NCBI RefSeq assembly: GCF_004296575.1
Contig: NZ_SAYT01000001.1
Location: forward strand, 776,856-840,855
Length of the DNA: 64,000 nt
Direction of reading: 5' to 3'
Source: Dyella amyloliquefaciens
GTDB lineage: Bacteria > Pseudomonadota > Gammaproteobacteria > Xanthomonadales > Rhodanobacteraceae
Both the position numbers and the translations under genes were made by a program. Positions within the stretch are counted from its first letter, which is position 1, and each line of letters begins with the position of its first letter. Positions 30,694 through 40,964 of this stretch are shown one piece after another. A model generated the notes under the pieces. It was not told the origin of the DNA. It was given only the letters and a program-made list of their open reading frames with translations, and did no database searches.

Positions 30694-33360
30694 ATGTCCG
30701 AACCCTCCCGCGAAGCACGCGCCGATGCCCTGCTCGATTCGGTGCAGGAAGAGAACGGCCGGCGGCTGAAGATCTTTCTTGGTGCAGCGCCCGGTGTGGG
30801 CAAGACCTACGCCATGCTCTCCGCCGCGCGCGAACTGAAGCGCCAGGGCATCGACGTGGTGGTCGGCCTGGCGGAGACCCATGGTCGCGCGGAGACCCAG
30901 GCGCTGATCGAAGGCCTCGAAGTGCTGCCTCGGCGCAAGGTGAACTACCGTGGCCGCGACTTCACCGAGTTCGACCTGGACGCGGCCCTGCAGCGGCGTC
31001 CGGCCGTGATCCTTGTTGACGAACTGGCACACAGCAACCTGCCGGGCGGGCGCCACGAGCGCCGCTGGCAGGACATCGCCGAACTGCTGGATGCCGGCAT
31101 CGAGGTGTACAGCGCGCTCAATGTGCAGCATCTGGAGAGCCTCAACGACCAGGTACGACGCATCACCAACGTGACCGTGCGCGAGACGGTGCCCGATGCC
31201 TTCCTCGATCGCGCACGTGACATCGTACTGGTCGATCTGCCGCCACGTGAGCTGATCCAGCGCCTCAAGCAGGGCAAGGTCTATGTGCCGGAAACGGCGG
31301 CGGCGGCGCTGGATGCGTTCTTTTCGCCGACCAACCTGGTCGCGCTGCGCGAACTGGCGGTGGATACCGTGGCCGGCCACGTGGACAGCGATCTGCGTGA
31401 ACAGATGCTGGCGCGCGGTGGCGTCATGCCGGTGCGCCGTCGCGTGATGGCCGCCATCGATGGCCATTCGCAAAGCGAGTACCTGGTGCGCATTGCGCGG
31501 CGCATTGCCGAGCGGCGTGGCGCGCCGTGGAGCGTTGCCTTCGTCGACACCGGTGCGGCCTTGGACAAGGCGCGTCGCGAACGCCTGGACTCCGCCATGC
31601 GCCTGACGCGCCGGCTGGGTGGCGATACCGTGGTGCTGCGCGGCCACGCTGTCGCGGACGAACTGATCGCGCACGCGGATCGCGAGGGTATCGGCCAGAT
31701 CATCCTTGGCCGCACACGCGAGCGTCCGTTGGCGCGCATGCTGGGCCGCTCGCTGACGCAGCTGCTGTTGCGTCGCGGCGCTCATCTCGAACTGACCATC
31801 ATCGCCACCCCGGCGGAGCGTGCGAAGTCGCGCATGCGCCTTCGCATGCCGGGCGGCCCCGGTCGCCGCGACGAGTATGTGTTCGCCACCATCGCCACCT
31901 TGGCGGCCTTCGGCCTGTCCTTCCTTGCGGACCGCTATCTGTCGGTGGCGAATCTCGCGCTGATCTTCCTGATGGCCGTGATGGTGGTGGCCGCCAGGAC
32001 GCGCATGTCGGTGGCGGTGTATACCGCGATCCTGTGTTTCCTCGGCTACAACTTTTTCTTCGCGCCACCACGCTACACGCTGGCCATCGCCAGCTTCGAC
32101 GATGTGCTGGCGGTGTGCCTGTTCCTGGTGACGGCGCTGGTGTGCAGCCGGTTGGCGACGCGGCTGGCGAGTCAGGTGGAGTCGTTGCGCGTCGCGCATG
32201 CCAATGCGCGGGCGCTGCTGTCGTTGGGCCAACGCCTTTCCACCAGCACCGATGCTGCCGGGATTCGCAAGGTGGGCGTGGACATGCTCTCCCACGTCAT
32301 GCGCTGTGATGCGGCCATCCTCGCGCGCGATGCCAGTCAGGTGCTGCGCGTCGTCACCACGGCACCGCGCGATTTTCCACTCACCACGCAGGATCTCGGC
32401 GCTGCTTCATGGAGTGAACAGCACGCCGAGCAGGCCGGACGTTATACCGACACGCTGAATGCGGCGCCGTGCTGGGTGCTGCCGCTGGGCAGCACCGACA
32501 ATCCGCTGGGCGTGGCCGCACTGCGCTTTCCGTCGGAGCTGAGGGAGCCGCCGGTCGACGAGCGCAGCCTCGCGCTGGCCATGGTGCAGGACATCGGCCA
32601 GGCATTGCAGCGTGCCCGACTCGCCGATGAACTGGAAGGCGCGCGCGTACAGGGCGAGACGGAGCGCCTGCGCAATGCGCTGTTGTCCTCCGTGTCGCAT
32701 GACCTGCGCTCGCCGCTCGCATCGATGATCGGTTCGGCTGGCACGCTGGCCAGTTACGGCGACCAGCTTCCCGCCGGCGAACGTCGCGAGCTGCTCGAGG
32801 CGATTCTTGGGGAAGGGCAGCGGCTGGATCGTTATATCCAGAACCTGCTGGACATGACCCGTCTGGGACACGGCACGCTCAAGCTCAATCGCGACTGGAC
32901 CGACGTGGCCGAGATCGTGGCCGCAGCGTCCACCCGATTGCGCAAGCTGTTTCCCGATCTGCGGCTCGATACGGTGCTGCCGCCCAGCACGGTCCTGCTC
33001 TATGTCCATCCGGCGCTGATCGAGCAGGCCTTGTTCAACATCCTCGAGAATGCCGCGCGCTTCTCGCCTCCCGGCGAGGCCGTGCGCATCGTGGCGCGAC
33101 CGAACGGCGAGAAGGTGCAGATCGACGTCACCGACCGCGGTCCCGGCATCCCCGAGGACGAACGCGCGCTCATCTTCGACATGTTCTATTCCGTAGCGCG
33201 GGGCGACCGCGCACCGCAGGGCACGGGCCTTGGGCTTGCCATCTGCCGCGGCATGATCGGTGCCCATGGCGGCAGCGTGGAAGCCTTGCCCGGAGACGGC
33301 ATTGGCACCACCATCCGCATCACCTTGCCGTTGCCGGCGCCGCCCGATAACAACGCATGA
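30694..33360 (+). CDS. kdpD: Osmosensitive K+ sensor histidine kinase KdpD
   Basis: An 888-residue sensor kinase. Domains in order: KdpD N-terminal domain with Walker A GAAPGVGKT and VILVDELAHSN; a USP-like domain (about 250-370); a DUF4118 region with four membrane helices (about 395-500); GAF-like segment; HisKA with SHDLRSPL, H669 being the phosphorylated residue; and HATPase with NILENAARF, DRGPGIPEDER and GTGLGLAICRG. It senses low K+ or c-di-AMP/ionic state and phosphorylates KdpE. The stop overlaps the kdpE start. Confidence 0.97.
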   Translation: MSEPSREARADALLDSVQEENGRRLKIFLGAAPGVGKTYAMLSAARELKRQGIDVVVGLAETHGRAETQALIEGLEVLPRRKVNYRGRDFTEFDLDAALQRRPAVILVDELAHSNLPGGRHERRWQDIAELLDAGIEVYSALNVQHLESLNDQVRRITNVTVRETVPDAFLDRARDIVLVDLPPRELIQRLKQGKVYVPETAAAALDAFFSPTNLVALRELAVDTVAGHVDSDLREQMLARGGVMPVRRRVMAAIDGHSQSEYLVRIARRIAERRGAPWSVAFVDTGAALDKARRERLDSAMRLTRRLGGDTVVLRGHAVADELIAHADREGIGQIILGRTRERPLARMLGRSLTQLLLRRGAHLELTIIATPAERAKSRMRLRMPGGPGRRDEYVFATIATLAAFGLSFLADRYLSVANLALIFLMAVMVVAARTRMSVAVYTAILCFLGYNFFFAPPRYTLAIASFDDVLAVCLFLVTALVCSRLATRLASQVESLRVAHANARALLSLGQRLSTSTDAAGIRKVGVDMLSHVMRCDAAILARDASQVLRVVTTAPRDFPLTTQDLGAASWSEQHAEQAGRYTDTLNAAPCWVLPLGSTDNPLGVAALRFPSELREPPVDERSLALAMVQDIGQALQRARLADELEGARVQGETERLRNALLSSVSHDLRSPLASMIGSAGTLASYGDQLPAGERRELLEAILGEGQRLDRYIQNLLDMTRLGHGTLKLNRDWTDVAEIVAAASTRLRKLFPDLRLDTVLPPSTVLLYVHPALIEQALFNILENAARFSPPGEAVRIVARPNGEKVQIDVTDRGPGIPEDERALIFDMFYSVARGDRAPQGTGLGLAICRGMIGAHGGSVEALPGDGIGTTIRITLPLPAPPDNNA

Positions 33361-34052
33361 CTGCCGCTACGCCCTGTGTCCTGGTCATCGACGACGAGGC
33401 GCAGATCCGGAAATTCCTCGACATTGGCCTGCGCGCCGAGGGTTACGAGGTGCTGCTCGCGCCGAACGCGGCCGAGGGCCTGGCGCTGGCTGCCACACGA
33501 TCGCCGGACCTGGTGGTGCTAGACATCGGCCTGCCCGACCGCGAAGGCCACGAGGTGCTGGCCGAGCTGCGCCAGTGGAGCCAGGTGCCGGTGCTGATGC
33601 TGTCCGTGCGCGACTCGGAGAGCGAGAAGGTGAAGGCGCTCGACGCCGGCGCCAATGATTACGTGACCAAGCCGTTCGGCATCCAGGAACTGATGGCCCG
33701 CCTGCGCGTCCTGTTGCGCAGCCGCCCTGGCGAGCCCGAGGCACCGCAGCGCTACGACGACGGCCGGCTGGCCATCGATCTGGCCCGGCGCGAAGTCGCG
33801 CTGGACGGCCAGCCGCTGGCGCTTACCCGCAAGGAATACGCCGTGCTGGCCCTGCTGCTGCGCCATGCCGGGCGCGTGGTGACCCAGCAGCAACTGTTGC
33901 GTGACATCTGGGGCGCCACCCACACCCACGACAGCCATTACCTGCGCATCGTCGTGGGCAAGCTTCGCCAGAAGCTGGGGGACGACCCGGCTACGCCCAA
34001 GTGGCTCAAGACCGAGCCCGGGGTGGGGTACCGCTTCATCAGCGGCAACTGA
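33357..34052 (+). CDS. kdpE: KDP operon response regulator KdpE
   Basis: A 231-residue OmpR/PhoB-type regulator. The receiver has the acidic pair D12/D13, phosphoacceptor D56 in VVLDIGLPD, the switch serine in MLSVRDSE and K105 in YVTKPFG. The C-terminal winged helix (about 130-228) ends with LRQKLGDDP and EPGVGYRF. It activates kdp transcription when phosphorylated by KdpD. It overlaps kdpD in an ATGA junction and is the last gene of the potassium island. Confidence 0.97.
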   Translation: MTAATPCVLVIDDEAQIRKFLDIGLRAEGYEVLLAPNAAEGLALAATRSPDLVVLDIGLPDREGHEVLAELRQWSQVPVLMLSVRDSESEKVKALDAGANDYVTKPFGIQELMARLRVLLRSRPGEPEAPQRYDDGRLAIDLARREVALDGQPLALTRKEYAVLALLLRHAGRVVTQQQLLRDIWGATHTHDSHYLRIVVGKLRQKLGDDPATPKWLKTEPGVGYRFISGN

Positions 34053-34069
34053 TCAGCAAGAACGCCTGC

Positions 34070-34179
34070 TGTGGGAGCGCACCCTGTGCGCGACCGTCCC
34101 CTGCACGGAATCTCTGTCCTGGGCTGCCGCGACCGGGCAGGGGTCGCAGGACCCGTCGCGCACAGGGTGCGCTCCCACA
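34070..34179. repeat. REP-like inverted repeat pair downstream of kdpE
   Basis: TGTGGGAGCGCACCCTGTGC then GCGA (34070-34093) and its exact reverse complement (34156-34179) enclose about 62 bp. It is the same family as 4229-4333 with two base changes per arm. It begins 18 bp after kdpE and may protect or end the kdp transcript. Confidence 0.8.
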
Positions 34180-34414
34180 AAATCGGGTCCCCGCTGTGTC
34201 GCAGCCGCTGAGAACCGCCAGTGGTCTGATTCGGCGGGTTTTTCGTCCGATCCGGACGTCGGCCGGGGCCGTTGCCGGGCCGGCAGGCGGGTCGCGACGG
34301 AAAAATCCATCCTGTTTTCGACGGCCGACCCACGGTTATGATGGCCGCCGGTTCAACCATCCCGGCGCTGACTGCCCCAGAACGCAGCGCCGGCTCACAG
34401 AGGACATTCCTTCC

Positions 34415-34993
34415 ATGGCACGTGGCATCAACAAAGTCATCATTGTCGGCAACCTCGGTGCCGATCCGGAAACCCGCTACACCAGCGGCGGCGCGGCGAT
34501 CACCAGCCTGCGCATCGCGACTTCCGAGAACTGGACCGACAAGCAGAGCGGCGAAAAGCAGGAGCGCACCGAGTGGCACCGCGTGAAGCTGTTCGGCCGT
34601 CTCGCTGAGATCGCCGGCGAGTACCTGAAGAAGGGCCGCCAGGTCTACATCGAAGGCTCGCTGCGCACCGACAAGTACACCGACAAGGACGGCATCGAGC
34701 GCTTCAGCACGGACATCATCGCCAACGAGATGCAGATGCTCGGCGGCGGCTCCGAAGGCGGCGCAGGCGGCGCAGGTGGCGGCGGTGGTGGCTTCCAGCG
34801 CTCGCAGGGCGGTGGTGGCGGTGGCGGTGGCCAGCGCCAGGGTGGCGGCAATTACGGTGGCGGCCAGTCCCGTGGCGGCAACGACTACGGCAACCAGCGC
34901 GGTGGCGGCGACAACTACGGCAATCAGCAGCGCCAGTCCGCTCCGGCGCCGGCCCAGAACAACAGCTTTGACGACGACGATATTCCGTTCTGA
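34415..34993 (+). CDS. ssb: Single-stranded DNA-binding protein SSB
   Basis: A 192-residue SSB. The OB fold occupies residues 1-112 ([48 protein letters not shown]). It is followed by a long glycine/glutamine/asparagine-rich linker with runs of Gly, and the acidic tip DDDDIPF that docks SSB-partner proteins. It works as a tetramer in replication, repair and recombination. AGAGGA lies about ten bases upstream and a perfect terminator follows, so it is probably monocistronic. Confidence 0.97.
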   Translation: MARGINKVIIVGNLGADPETRYTSGGAAITSLRIATSENWTDKQSGEKQERTEWHRVKLFGRLAEIAGEYLKKGRQVYIEGSLRTDKYTDKDGIERFSTDIIANEMQMLGGGSEGGAGGAGGGGGGFQRSQGGGGGGGGQRQGGGNYGGGQSRGGNDYGNQRGGGDNYGNQQRQSAPAPAQNNSFDDDDIPF

Positions 34994-35024
34994 TCAAGGC
35001 CGCCTTCCAAGGCGCTGCGTATCC

Positions 35025-35055
35025 AAAAAGGCCATGATCTTCATGGCCTTTTTTT
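35025..35055 (+). terminator. Rho-independent terminator of ssb
   Basis: AAAAAGGCCATGA (35025-35037) and TCATGGCCTTTTT (35041-35053) form a perfect 13-bp stem with a 3-base loop and continue into T. It could work in both directions. Confidence 0.88.
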
Positions 35056-35287
35056 GTGCTCGAAGAAGACCGTTTTGGGTGCAAGGAAGCCCGTGCTCCA
35101 GGTCATGGGGCAGTGCGCCTTCGAGGAGGGCCTCAGCCTCAGGGGAGGGAGCCCGCGTGCTAACCCCTCGCACCGCCTGGAAATATTGCCCAGCCCATAA
35201 CGGAATCCACACCTGGGCGCCACCGAGGCTTGCGACGGGTTTGGTGTAACCTGAACCAGACCGGGAGCGGCAAGGGAGGTCGAGCAA

Positions 35288-37546
35288 ATGGCCACAGAGT
35301 CCGCCTCTGCTGCCTGGATTGCATTCGGCACGATCGAGATCGATACCTTGGGCCATCGCCTGTTTGTCGATGGCGAGGAAGTCGGGCTCGAGCGCAAGGC
35401 ATTCGCCGTACTCGTTCTGCTGGCGCGCGATTCCGGTCGCGTACTGGGCCGAGACGAGATCCTCGACGAAGTGTGGGGGCATCATCACGTCACGCCCGGT
35501 TCGCTCAGTCGCGTCATCGCCTTGCTGCGTCATGCGCTGGGTGAGAGCGGGGATGAATGCCGTTACCTGCATACCGTGCATGGCGTCGGTTTCCGCCTCG
35601 ATGCCGATGTCCGGTCCGCCGCGTCGCGCGAAGAGTTGATGGCGGACCGGGCGTCAAGCGTCGCGGAAGTGGACGACGTGCCGGCTCTCATCAGCGAACT
35701 CGGCACGTCTCCAGCCCCACCGGTTGAGAGCGAAGCGCCCCTCGTGCAGCCTGCCAGACCGCGCCGAATCGACAGGAGATTGATCGCGCTGATCGCGGGC
35801 GTGCTCGTGGTGGTGGCTGTCCTGCTTGGCCGCTACACGTTCATGCACCATCCTGGTGGCGCGGCTGCGGACGCGGATCTCAAGTCGATCGCGGTGTTGC
35901 CGTTCGCGAACCTCAGTACAGACCAAGACAATGCTTATTTCGCCAGCGGCATGCAGGACATGATCCTGACCCAGCTGGTGGGCATCGGTGGGCTCAAGGT
36001 GATTTCCCGCACCTCGACCGAGAAGTATCCGAGCCATCCCGAAGACGTGAAGACCATCGCCCGGCAACTGGGCGTGGCGACGCTGCTCGAGGGCACGGTA
36101 CAGAAGGCCGGTAACCAGGTGCTGATCAATGTGCAGCTGATCGATGCGAACAGCGGCAACCACCTCTGGGCGAAGGCGTATACGCGCACGCTCGACAACG
36201 TTTTCAACGTGGAAGGCGAGGTCGCGCAGAACGTGGCCGAGGCGCTGAAGGTACAGCTGACGTCGGCCGAGACCGCGCGCATGGATCGCATGCCTACCTC
36301 GAACGCCGAAGCCTATGACCTGTACCTGCAAGCCGGCGTACACGCCAACCGGGCCTACGACGATACGTTGCAGTCATCGTCCGAGCTGCCGCTGGCGATC
36401 TCGTTGTATCAGCAGGCCCTGGCTCGGGATCCGAACTTCGCACTCGCCTCGGCCGCGCTGGCTCGTGCGCACATGCACATGTATTTCTTCGCACCGGATC
36501 GCACGAATGCGCGATTGGCTGAGGCGAAGGCCGCTGCCGAACGCGCCCTGGCGCTGCAGCCCAATCTGGGCCAAGGGCACTACGCGTTGGGGTTGTATGA
36601 CTACTGGGGGCATCGCGATTACGCCCATGCCAGTGCCCAGCTGGAGTTGGCGCGGCAGGCTTTGCCCAACAGCGCCACCGTCGAGCTCCTGATCGCCGCG
36701 CTCGCCAGGCGGCAGGGGCGCTGGGATGAGGCCGTTGGGCTTTTCCACGCAGCGACCGTTCTGGATCCGCATAGTGAATTCGCGTTCAACCAGCTTGGCG
36801 TGACCTACCAGAGCATGCATCGCTACGCCGATGCCGATAAGGCTTTCGCCGCTGCTCTCGCGGTGAGCCAGAATGCCACTGGCGAACGCATGGCCCAGGA
36901 TTTCAACGACTTGATGTGGAAGGGCAATGTGGCACCGATGCGTACTGCACTCGCGGGGCTTACGCCGGGCAGTGATGCTTACGCCGGCAATGTTGCGGGC
37001 ATGTATTTCGATCGCTCGCTGGCGCGTGATTATGCCAACGCAATCAAGGTGGTCGAGGCGGACAAGCAGGAGTACTGGTCCGATCCCAACAACATAGCGT
37101 TGCCCCGTCGCCTGTTCCTGGCGTGGGCGTTGCAGTCGGCCGGAGACACGGACAAGGCGACCGCGGCGTATACGGAAGTGGCGGCGACTTCCCGTGCTGC
37201 CCTCGTCGATCGGCCGGACGACGCGGACCTGCATCTCGCATTGGGCTTTGCCTATGCGGGACTCGGCCGAAAATCCGAGGCTGTCGCCGAGGGTGAGCGC
37301 GCCGTGGCCTTGATGCCGGTCGCTGAGGATGCCCTCACCGGAGCGGACATGCTCGCGCAGCAGGCGGCGCTCTATGTGCGTGTCGGCCAGCCCGACCAGG
37401 CGATTCCCTTGCTCGAACGGGTGTTGTCCATGCCTACGGGCATGATCCTGTCCGGTGCCTTGTTGCGCATCGATCCGCTGTGGGATCCGCTGCGTGACGA
37501 TCCGCGCTTCCAGGCGCTGCTGCAGAAGTATCCCAACGGCAGCTAG
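35288..37546 (+). CDS. CadC-like membrane-bound transcriptional regulator with TPRs
   Basis: A 752-residue protein. Residues 12-107 are an OmpR-type winged helix (FGTIEIDTLGHRLFVDG, CRYLHTVHGVGFRLD), residues 164-183 a membrane helix, and 200-340 a FlgO/adenylate-cyclase-associated type domain (SIAVLPFANLSTDQDNAYFA, LEGTVQKAGNQVLINVQLID). The remainder is a TPR array. The layout matches CadC/ToxR-like one-component regulators in which a periplasmic part senses a signal and the cytoplasmic part binds DNA. GGGAGG lies upstream of the ATG. Its target is unknown; the adjacent GH92 gene, 230 bp downstream, is a natural candidate. Confidence 0.88.
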   Translation: MATESASAAWIAFGTIEIDTLGHRLFVDGEEVGLERKAFAVLVLLARDSGRVLGRDEILDEVWGHHHVTPGSLSRVIALLRHALGESGDECRYLHTVHGVGFRLDADVRSAASREELMADRASSVAEVDDVPALISELGTSPAPPVESEAPLVQPARPRRIDRRLIALIAGVLVVVAVLLGRYTFMHHPGGAAADADLKSIAVLPFANLSTDQDNAYFASGMQDMILTQLVGIGGLKVISRTSTEKYPSHPEDVKTIARQLGVATLLEGTVQKAGNQVLINVQLIDANSGNHLWAKAYTRTLDNVFNVEGEVAQNVAEALKVQLTSAETARMDRMPTSNAEAYDLYLQAGVHANRAYDDTLQSSSELPLAISLYQQALARDPNFALASAALARAHMHMYFFAPDRTNARLAEAKAAAERALALQPNLGQGHYALGLYDYWGHRDYAHASAQLELARQALPNSATVELLIAALARRQGRWDEAVGLFHAATVLDPHSEFAFNQLGVTYQSMHRYADADKAFAAALAVSQNATGERMAQDFNDLMWKGNVAPMRTALAGLTPGSDAYAGNVAGMYFDRSLARDYANAIKVVEADKQEYWSDPNNIALPRRLFLAWALQSAGDTDKATAAYTEVAATSRAALVDRPDDADLHLALGFAYAGLGRKSEAVAEGERAVALMPVAEDALTGADMLAQQAALYVRVGQPDQAIPLLERVLSMPTGMILSGALLRIDPLWDPLRDDPRFQALLQKYPNGS

Positions 37547-37587
37547 GCCACCATTCGCTTTCGAGGACGATGCAAACCCCATGGGGA

Positions 37588-37610
37588 CGACCTCTTCCGT
37601 CGAGGTCGTT
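37588..37610 (+). terminator. Possible terminator after the CadC-like gene
   Basis: CGACCTC (37588-37594) pairs with GAGGTCG (37602-37608), followed by only TTTC. The T-run is weak, so this is a candidate only. Confidence 0.35.
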
Positions 37611-37776
37611 TCGACGACTTTGCCCATTCGATCGTGGTGTCCGGAAATCGGCCCAGATTGAAATAGACGTCTTACGCTTCCTTTGTCACCCTACGGTGCG
37701 CGCGACTCGTCGCTAAGCACGGCATATCCGTGTGCGATGCTTGGCGGACAGTGTGATCAGGGGCAAAGGGGAAGAC

Positions 37777-40032
37777 GTGGTCAAAGCAAGCGCAGTTCTC
37801 AAGGGGAGCCGGGTCAAATTCGCACTCGCGCTGCTGTGCCTTTCCATGCCTGCCATCGCGGCACCTGCCGTGCCGGCCACGCCGATCGATTGGGTCAACC
37901 CCTATATCGGGACCCAGGGAAGCGGTTCGGAATACGGCGGCACCATGCCCCTGGTCACCACCCCGTTCGGCATGACCAACTGGACGGCGCAGACGCGCCA
38001 GAACAGGGTCGGCGTCAGCTCCTACAACTACGCCGACAGCCGCATCGAGGGCTTCATCGGAACGCATCAACCGGCCATCTGGATGGGCGACTACGGGTAC
38101 GTCACCCTGATGCCTGAAATCGACGACGCCAAGTACACGCCCGATGCCCGGAAGCTGCGCTTTTCGCGCAAGGACGAAACGGCCTCGCCCGCCTACTACG
38201 CGGTGATCATGCAGGCAGGCAGCGGACGGCAGCTCCGCACGGAAGTCACGGCAACCGATCACTGCGGCTACCTGCGCTTCTGGTTTCCCAAGGCCGCCAA
38301 TGCAGGCGTACTTATCGAGGCCACGCGCCCAGGCATCCACGGTTACGTGGAGGTCGACCAGGAACACAACGAAGTCCGCGGTTACAACCCGGATCGCCAG
38401 GACGCCCAGCTGGGTCCGTTGGCGTTGCCCAACTTCAAGGGCTATTTCGTGGTGCGCTTCAAGCAACCCATGAAGTCCGCGCGCGTCTACCGGGAAGCTG
38501 CGGCCGTACAGGGGCGCAGCAATGTGGAAGGCAATAACGTGGGTGCCTACGTGGCATTCGAGACACCGGAAAGCGAGCCGGTCGAAGCACAGGTAGGAAC
38601 CTCGTTCATCAGCGAGGCGCAGGCCGAGGCCAACCTCGATGCCGAGCTGCCCGCATGGGACTTCGATGCGCGTCGCCAGTCACTGAAGGACACCTGGAAC
38701 GCCAAGCTGGGCCTGATCGATGTCGACGGTGCCGATACCGATCAGCGCCAGATCCTGTACACGGCGCTGTACCACGCACTGCTGTACCCGCGACTCTTTT
38801 CCGAGCACGGGCGCTACTACAGCGCCTTCGACGACCAGGTGCATGACGGCGAGTCGTATACCGATTATTCGATCTGGGACACTTTTCGCGCCGAACACAG
38901 CCTGCTGACGCTGCTCGCGCCCGAACGCATCGACGGCATGATCCAGGCCTTGCTGCAGGATTACCGCGAGGGCGGATGGATGCCCAAATGGCCCAATCCT
39001 TCGTACACCAACATCATGATCGGCACCCACGCCGACTCGCTGGTCGCGGAGGCGATCGCCAAGGGTTTCCATGGCTTCGATTGGCAGCTGGCCTACGCTG
39101 CCGTGCGCAAGGACGCCATGACGCCTCCGGACGGCGACACCACGCGGCGCTGGAGCGATCGCGAACCGCATACGCCCTATGAGGCGCGCGCCGGCCTGAC
39201 CTACGCGTTGAAGCTGGGTTACCTGCCGTCCGACAAGGTGGCGGAGTCGGCCTCGAGCACGCTCGAGGAGGCCTATGACGACTATGCGGTTGCCCGCGTG
39301 GCTCAGGCCACCGGTCACGCCGATGACTACGCTTACTTCCTGCAGCGCTCATCCAATTACCGGCTGCTGTTCAATCCTGCACGCGGCTTCATGCAGGCGC
39401 GTCGCGCCGATGGCTCCTGGGCGTGGTCGTGGGAGGGCTGGACGGAAGGCGACCAATGGGCCTACCTCTTCGCGGCGCTGCATGACATTCCCGGCACCAT
39501 CGAACTGCTGGGCGGCCCGTCTGCGGCGGAGGCAAAACTCGATGCCCATTTTCGTGGCGGCCATAACCACCACGACAACGAACCGAGCCATCACTACGGC
39601 TACCTCTACGACTTCATGGGCGTGCCCTGGAAGACGCAGGCCCAGGTGCGCGACATCGCCACCCATGCCTACTCGAACACGCCGACCGGCATCCTCGGCA
39701 ACGAAGACTGCGGCCAGATGTCGGCGTGGTATGTCTTCACCGCGATGGGCTTTTATCCGCTCAATCCCGCCAGCGGCGAGTACATGATCGGCAGCCCGCT
39801 GTTCAGTCGCCTTTCGTTGAAGCTCGGCAACGGCAAGAGCTTCCTCGTGACCGCACAGAACAATTCGACGGAGAACGTGTATATCCAGTCCGCCACGCTC
39901 AACGGCAAGGTGTTGGATACACCGATGATCACCTACGACCAGATCATGGCCGGCGGAACGCTGGCTTTCGTGATGGGGCCGCGGCCATCGACCTGGGCGG
40001 CGTCATGGCGGGCGCAGCCACTCAAGCACTAG
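37777..40032 (+). CDS. GH92-family alpha-mannosidase, exported
   Basis: A 751-residue glycoside hydrolase of family 92, calcium-dependent exo-alpha-mannosidases acting on N-glycans or yeast mannan. The N-terminal beta-sandwich begins VNPYIGTQGSGSEYGGTMPL. The catalytic (alpha/alpha)6 domain has YTDYSIWDTFRAEHSLL, NEPSHHYGYLYDF and the family hallmark GNEDCGQMSAWYVFTAMGFY around residue 645. A signal peptide (FALALLCLSMPAIAA) exports it. I place the start at GTG 37777, which has AGGGGAAG before it; a GTG at 37732 is an alternative. It stands alone without other CAZymes in the window, next to a CadC-like regulator. Confidence 0.88.
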   Translation: MVKASAVLKGSRVKFALALLCLSMPAIAAPAVPATPIDWVNPYIGTQGSGSEYGGTMPLVTTPFGMTNWTAQTRQNRVGVSSYNYADSRIEGFIGTHQPAIWMGDYGYVTLMPEIDDAKYTPDARKLRFSRKDETASPAYYAVIMQAGSGRQLRTEVTATDHCGYLRFWFPKAANAGVLIEATRPGIHGYVEVDQEHNEVRGYNPDRQDAQLGPLALPNFKGYFVVRFKQPMKSARVYREAAAVQGRSNVEGNNVGAYVAFETPESEPVEAQVGTSFISEAQAEANLDAELPAWDFDARRQSLKDTWNAKLGLIDVDGADTDQRQILYTALYHALLYPRLFSEHGRYYSAFDDQVHDGESYTDYSIWDTFRAEHSLLTLLAPERIDGMIQALLQDYREGGWMPKWPNPSYTNIMIGTHADSLVAEAIAKGFHGFDWQLAYAAVRKDAMTPPDGDTTRRWSDREPHTPYEARAGLTYALKLGYLPSDKVAESASSTLEEAYDDYAVARVAQATGHADDYAYFLQRSSNYRLLFNPARGFMQARRADGSWAWSWEGWTEGDQWAYLFAALHDIPGTIELLGGPSAAEAKLDAHFRGGHNHHDNEPSHHYGYLYDFMGVPWKTQAQVRDIATHAYSNTPTGILGNEDCGQMSAWYVFTAMGFYPLNPASGEYMIGSPLFSRLSLKLGNGKSFLVTAQNNSTENVYIQSATLNGKVLDTPMITYDQIMAGGTLAFVMGPRPSTWAASWRAQPLKH

Positions 40033-40039
40033 GCGATCG

Positions 40040-40963
40040 TCAGGCCTCTGCAAACGGCCTGTCCCGTCTCCGGCGATAGGCCTGGTGAAAGCCCGCTGTG
40101 TGATGCAGCTGGGTGCCTTCGGCGAGCGCTTCGTCGGAAGCCATGCGGCCGAGGAAGAACGTGTGCGAGCCCATGGTCTCGCTATGCACGATGGCCAACT
40201 CGCGAATGCGCAGGGCGGCGGCAACGGCCGGTAGGTCGAACTCGCGCGAGGGCCGAGTGGGAAAGGGCAGCAGGTTCCAGTCCTGCAACGCCTGCTTGTG
40301 GTGTTCGCTGAGTTTGTACACGACGGCCTTCATCGTGGCCGGCATACTGGAGAGCGCCACCTTGCGCATGTTGCGCATGACCGGCTCCGAGACATTGGTG
40401 CTGCGTAGCGCGAGCGAGAACAGTCCGCTGCGCTCCAGTGGACCGATCAGGTCCATCGGGAAAATATTCTGGTGGCCGGGTGCGCCCACCGAGACCAGGA
40501 TCACCGGGCGGGGACACAGGTAGGCGATCATCAGCTGCTGCACCGACGCCGGTTCCATGAGGTCATGGTGCGCGTTGTTGCCCCTGCGCATGGCGCGGTT
40601 CTGCAGCCATGCATTCCACGGGCGTCGCGCCCAGCTGAGGCAGCGATGCCCGCCGCCGGCCACGCGGTAGATGGCGATGGATGCGCCTTCGGTGGCGATC
40701 GACGTTGCCTTGGCGAGGCGCAGCACGCCGAGCAGCTTGCCCGTGGCGTTGTCCGAGTACTCGATGGAGGGATGCTCGCCGGCATCGACGCTCGTAGCGA
40801 TCGCCAGTGGCTTGAGCGAGGCCACGGTGTGGTCCCTGGTCACGTCGGCCCATTGGCCGTCCCAACGGAGGGTGGCCGTGACGGCCTTCTGCGGCGGATC
40901 GACCGCAATGGTCGACCACTGCGGCAGCGGGCGTACGAACGGTCGTATCCAGTCTTTCCACAT
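40040..40963 (-). CDS. Flavin reductase-like (FMN-binding split barrel) protein
   Basis: A 307-residue protein. The C-terminal part (about 155-260) is a flavin-reductase-like split barrel: LMIAYLCPRPVILVSVGAPG, NIFPMDLIGPLERSGLFSLA, LRSTNVSEPVMRN, KVALSSMP. The N-terminal 150 residues are a separate region without a motif I know, containing two basic stretches. Members reduce or bind FMN; the partner enzyme is unknown. It begins one base after the stop of the methyltransferase gene, so both form a transcription unit. It converges on the GH92 gene with 7 bp between stops. Confidence 0.75.
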   Translation of the reverse strand: MWKDWIRPFVRPLPQWSTIAVDPPQKAVTATLRWDGQWADVTRDHTVASLKPLAIATSVDAGEHPSIEYSDNATGKLLGVLRLAKATSIATEGASIAIYRVAGGGHRCLSWARRPWNAWLQNRAMRRGNNAHHDLMEPASVQQLMIAYLCPRPVILVSVGAPGHQNIFPMDLIGPLERSGLFSLALRSTNVSEPVMRNMRKVALSSMPATMKAVVYKLSEHHKQALQDWNLLPFPTRPSREFDLPAVAAALRIRELAIVHSETMGSHTFFLGRMASDEALAEGTQLHHTAGFHQAYRRRRDRPFAEA

Positions 40964-40964
40964 G

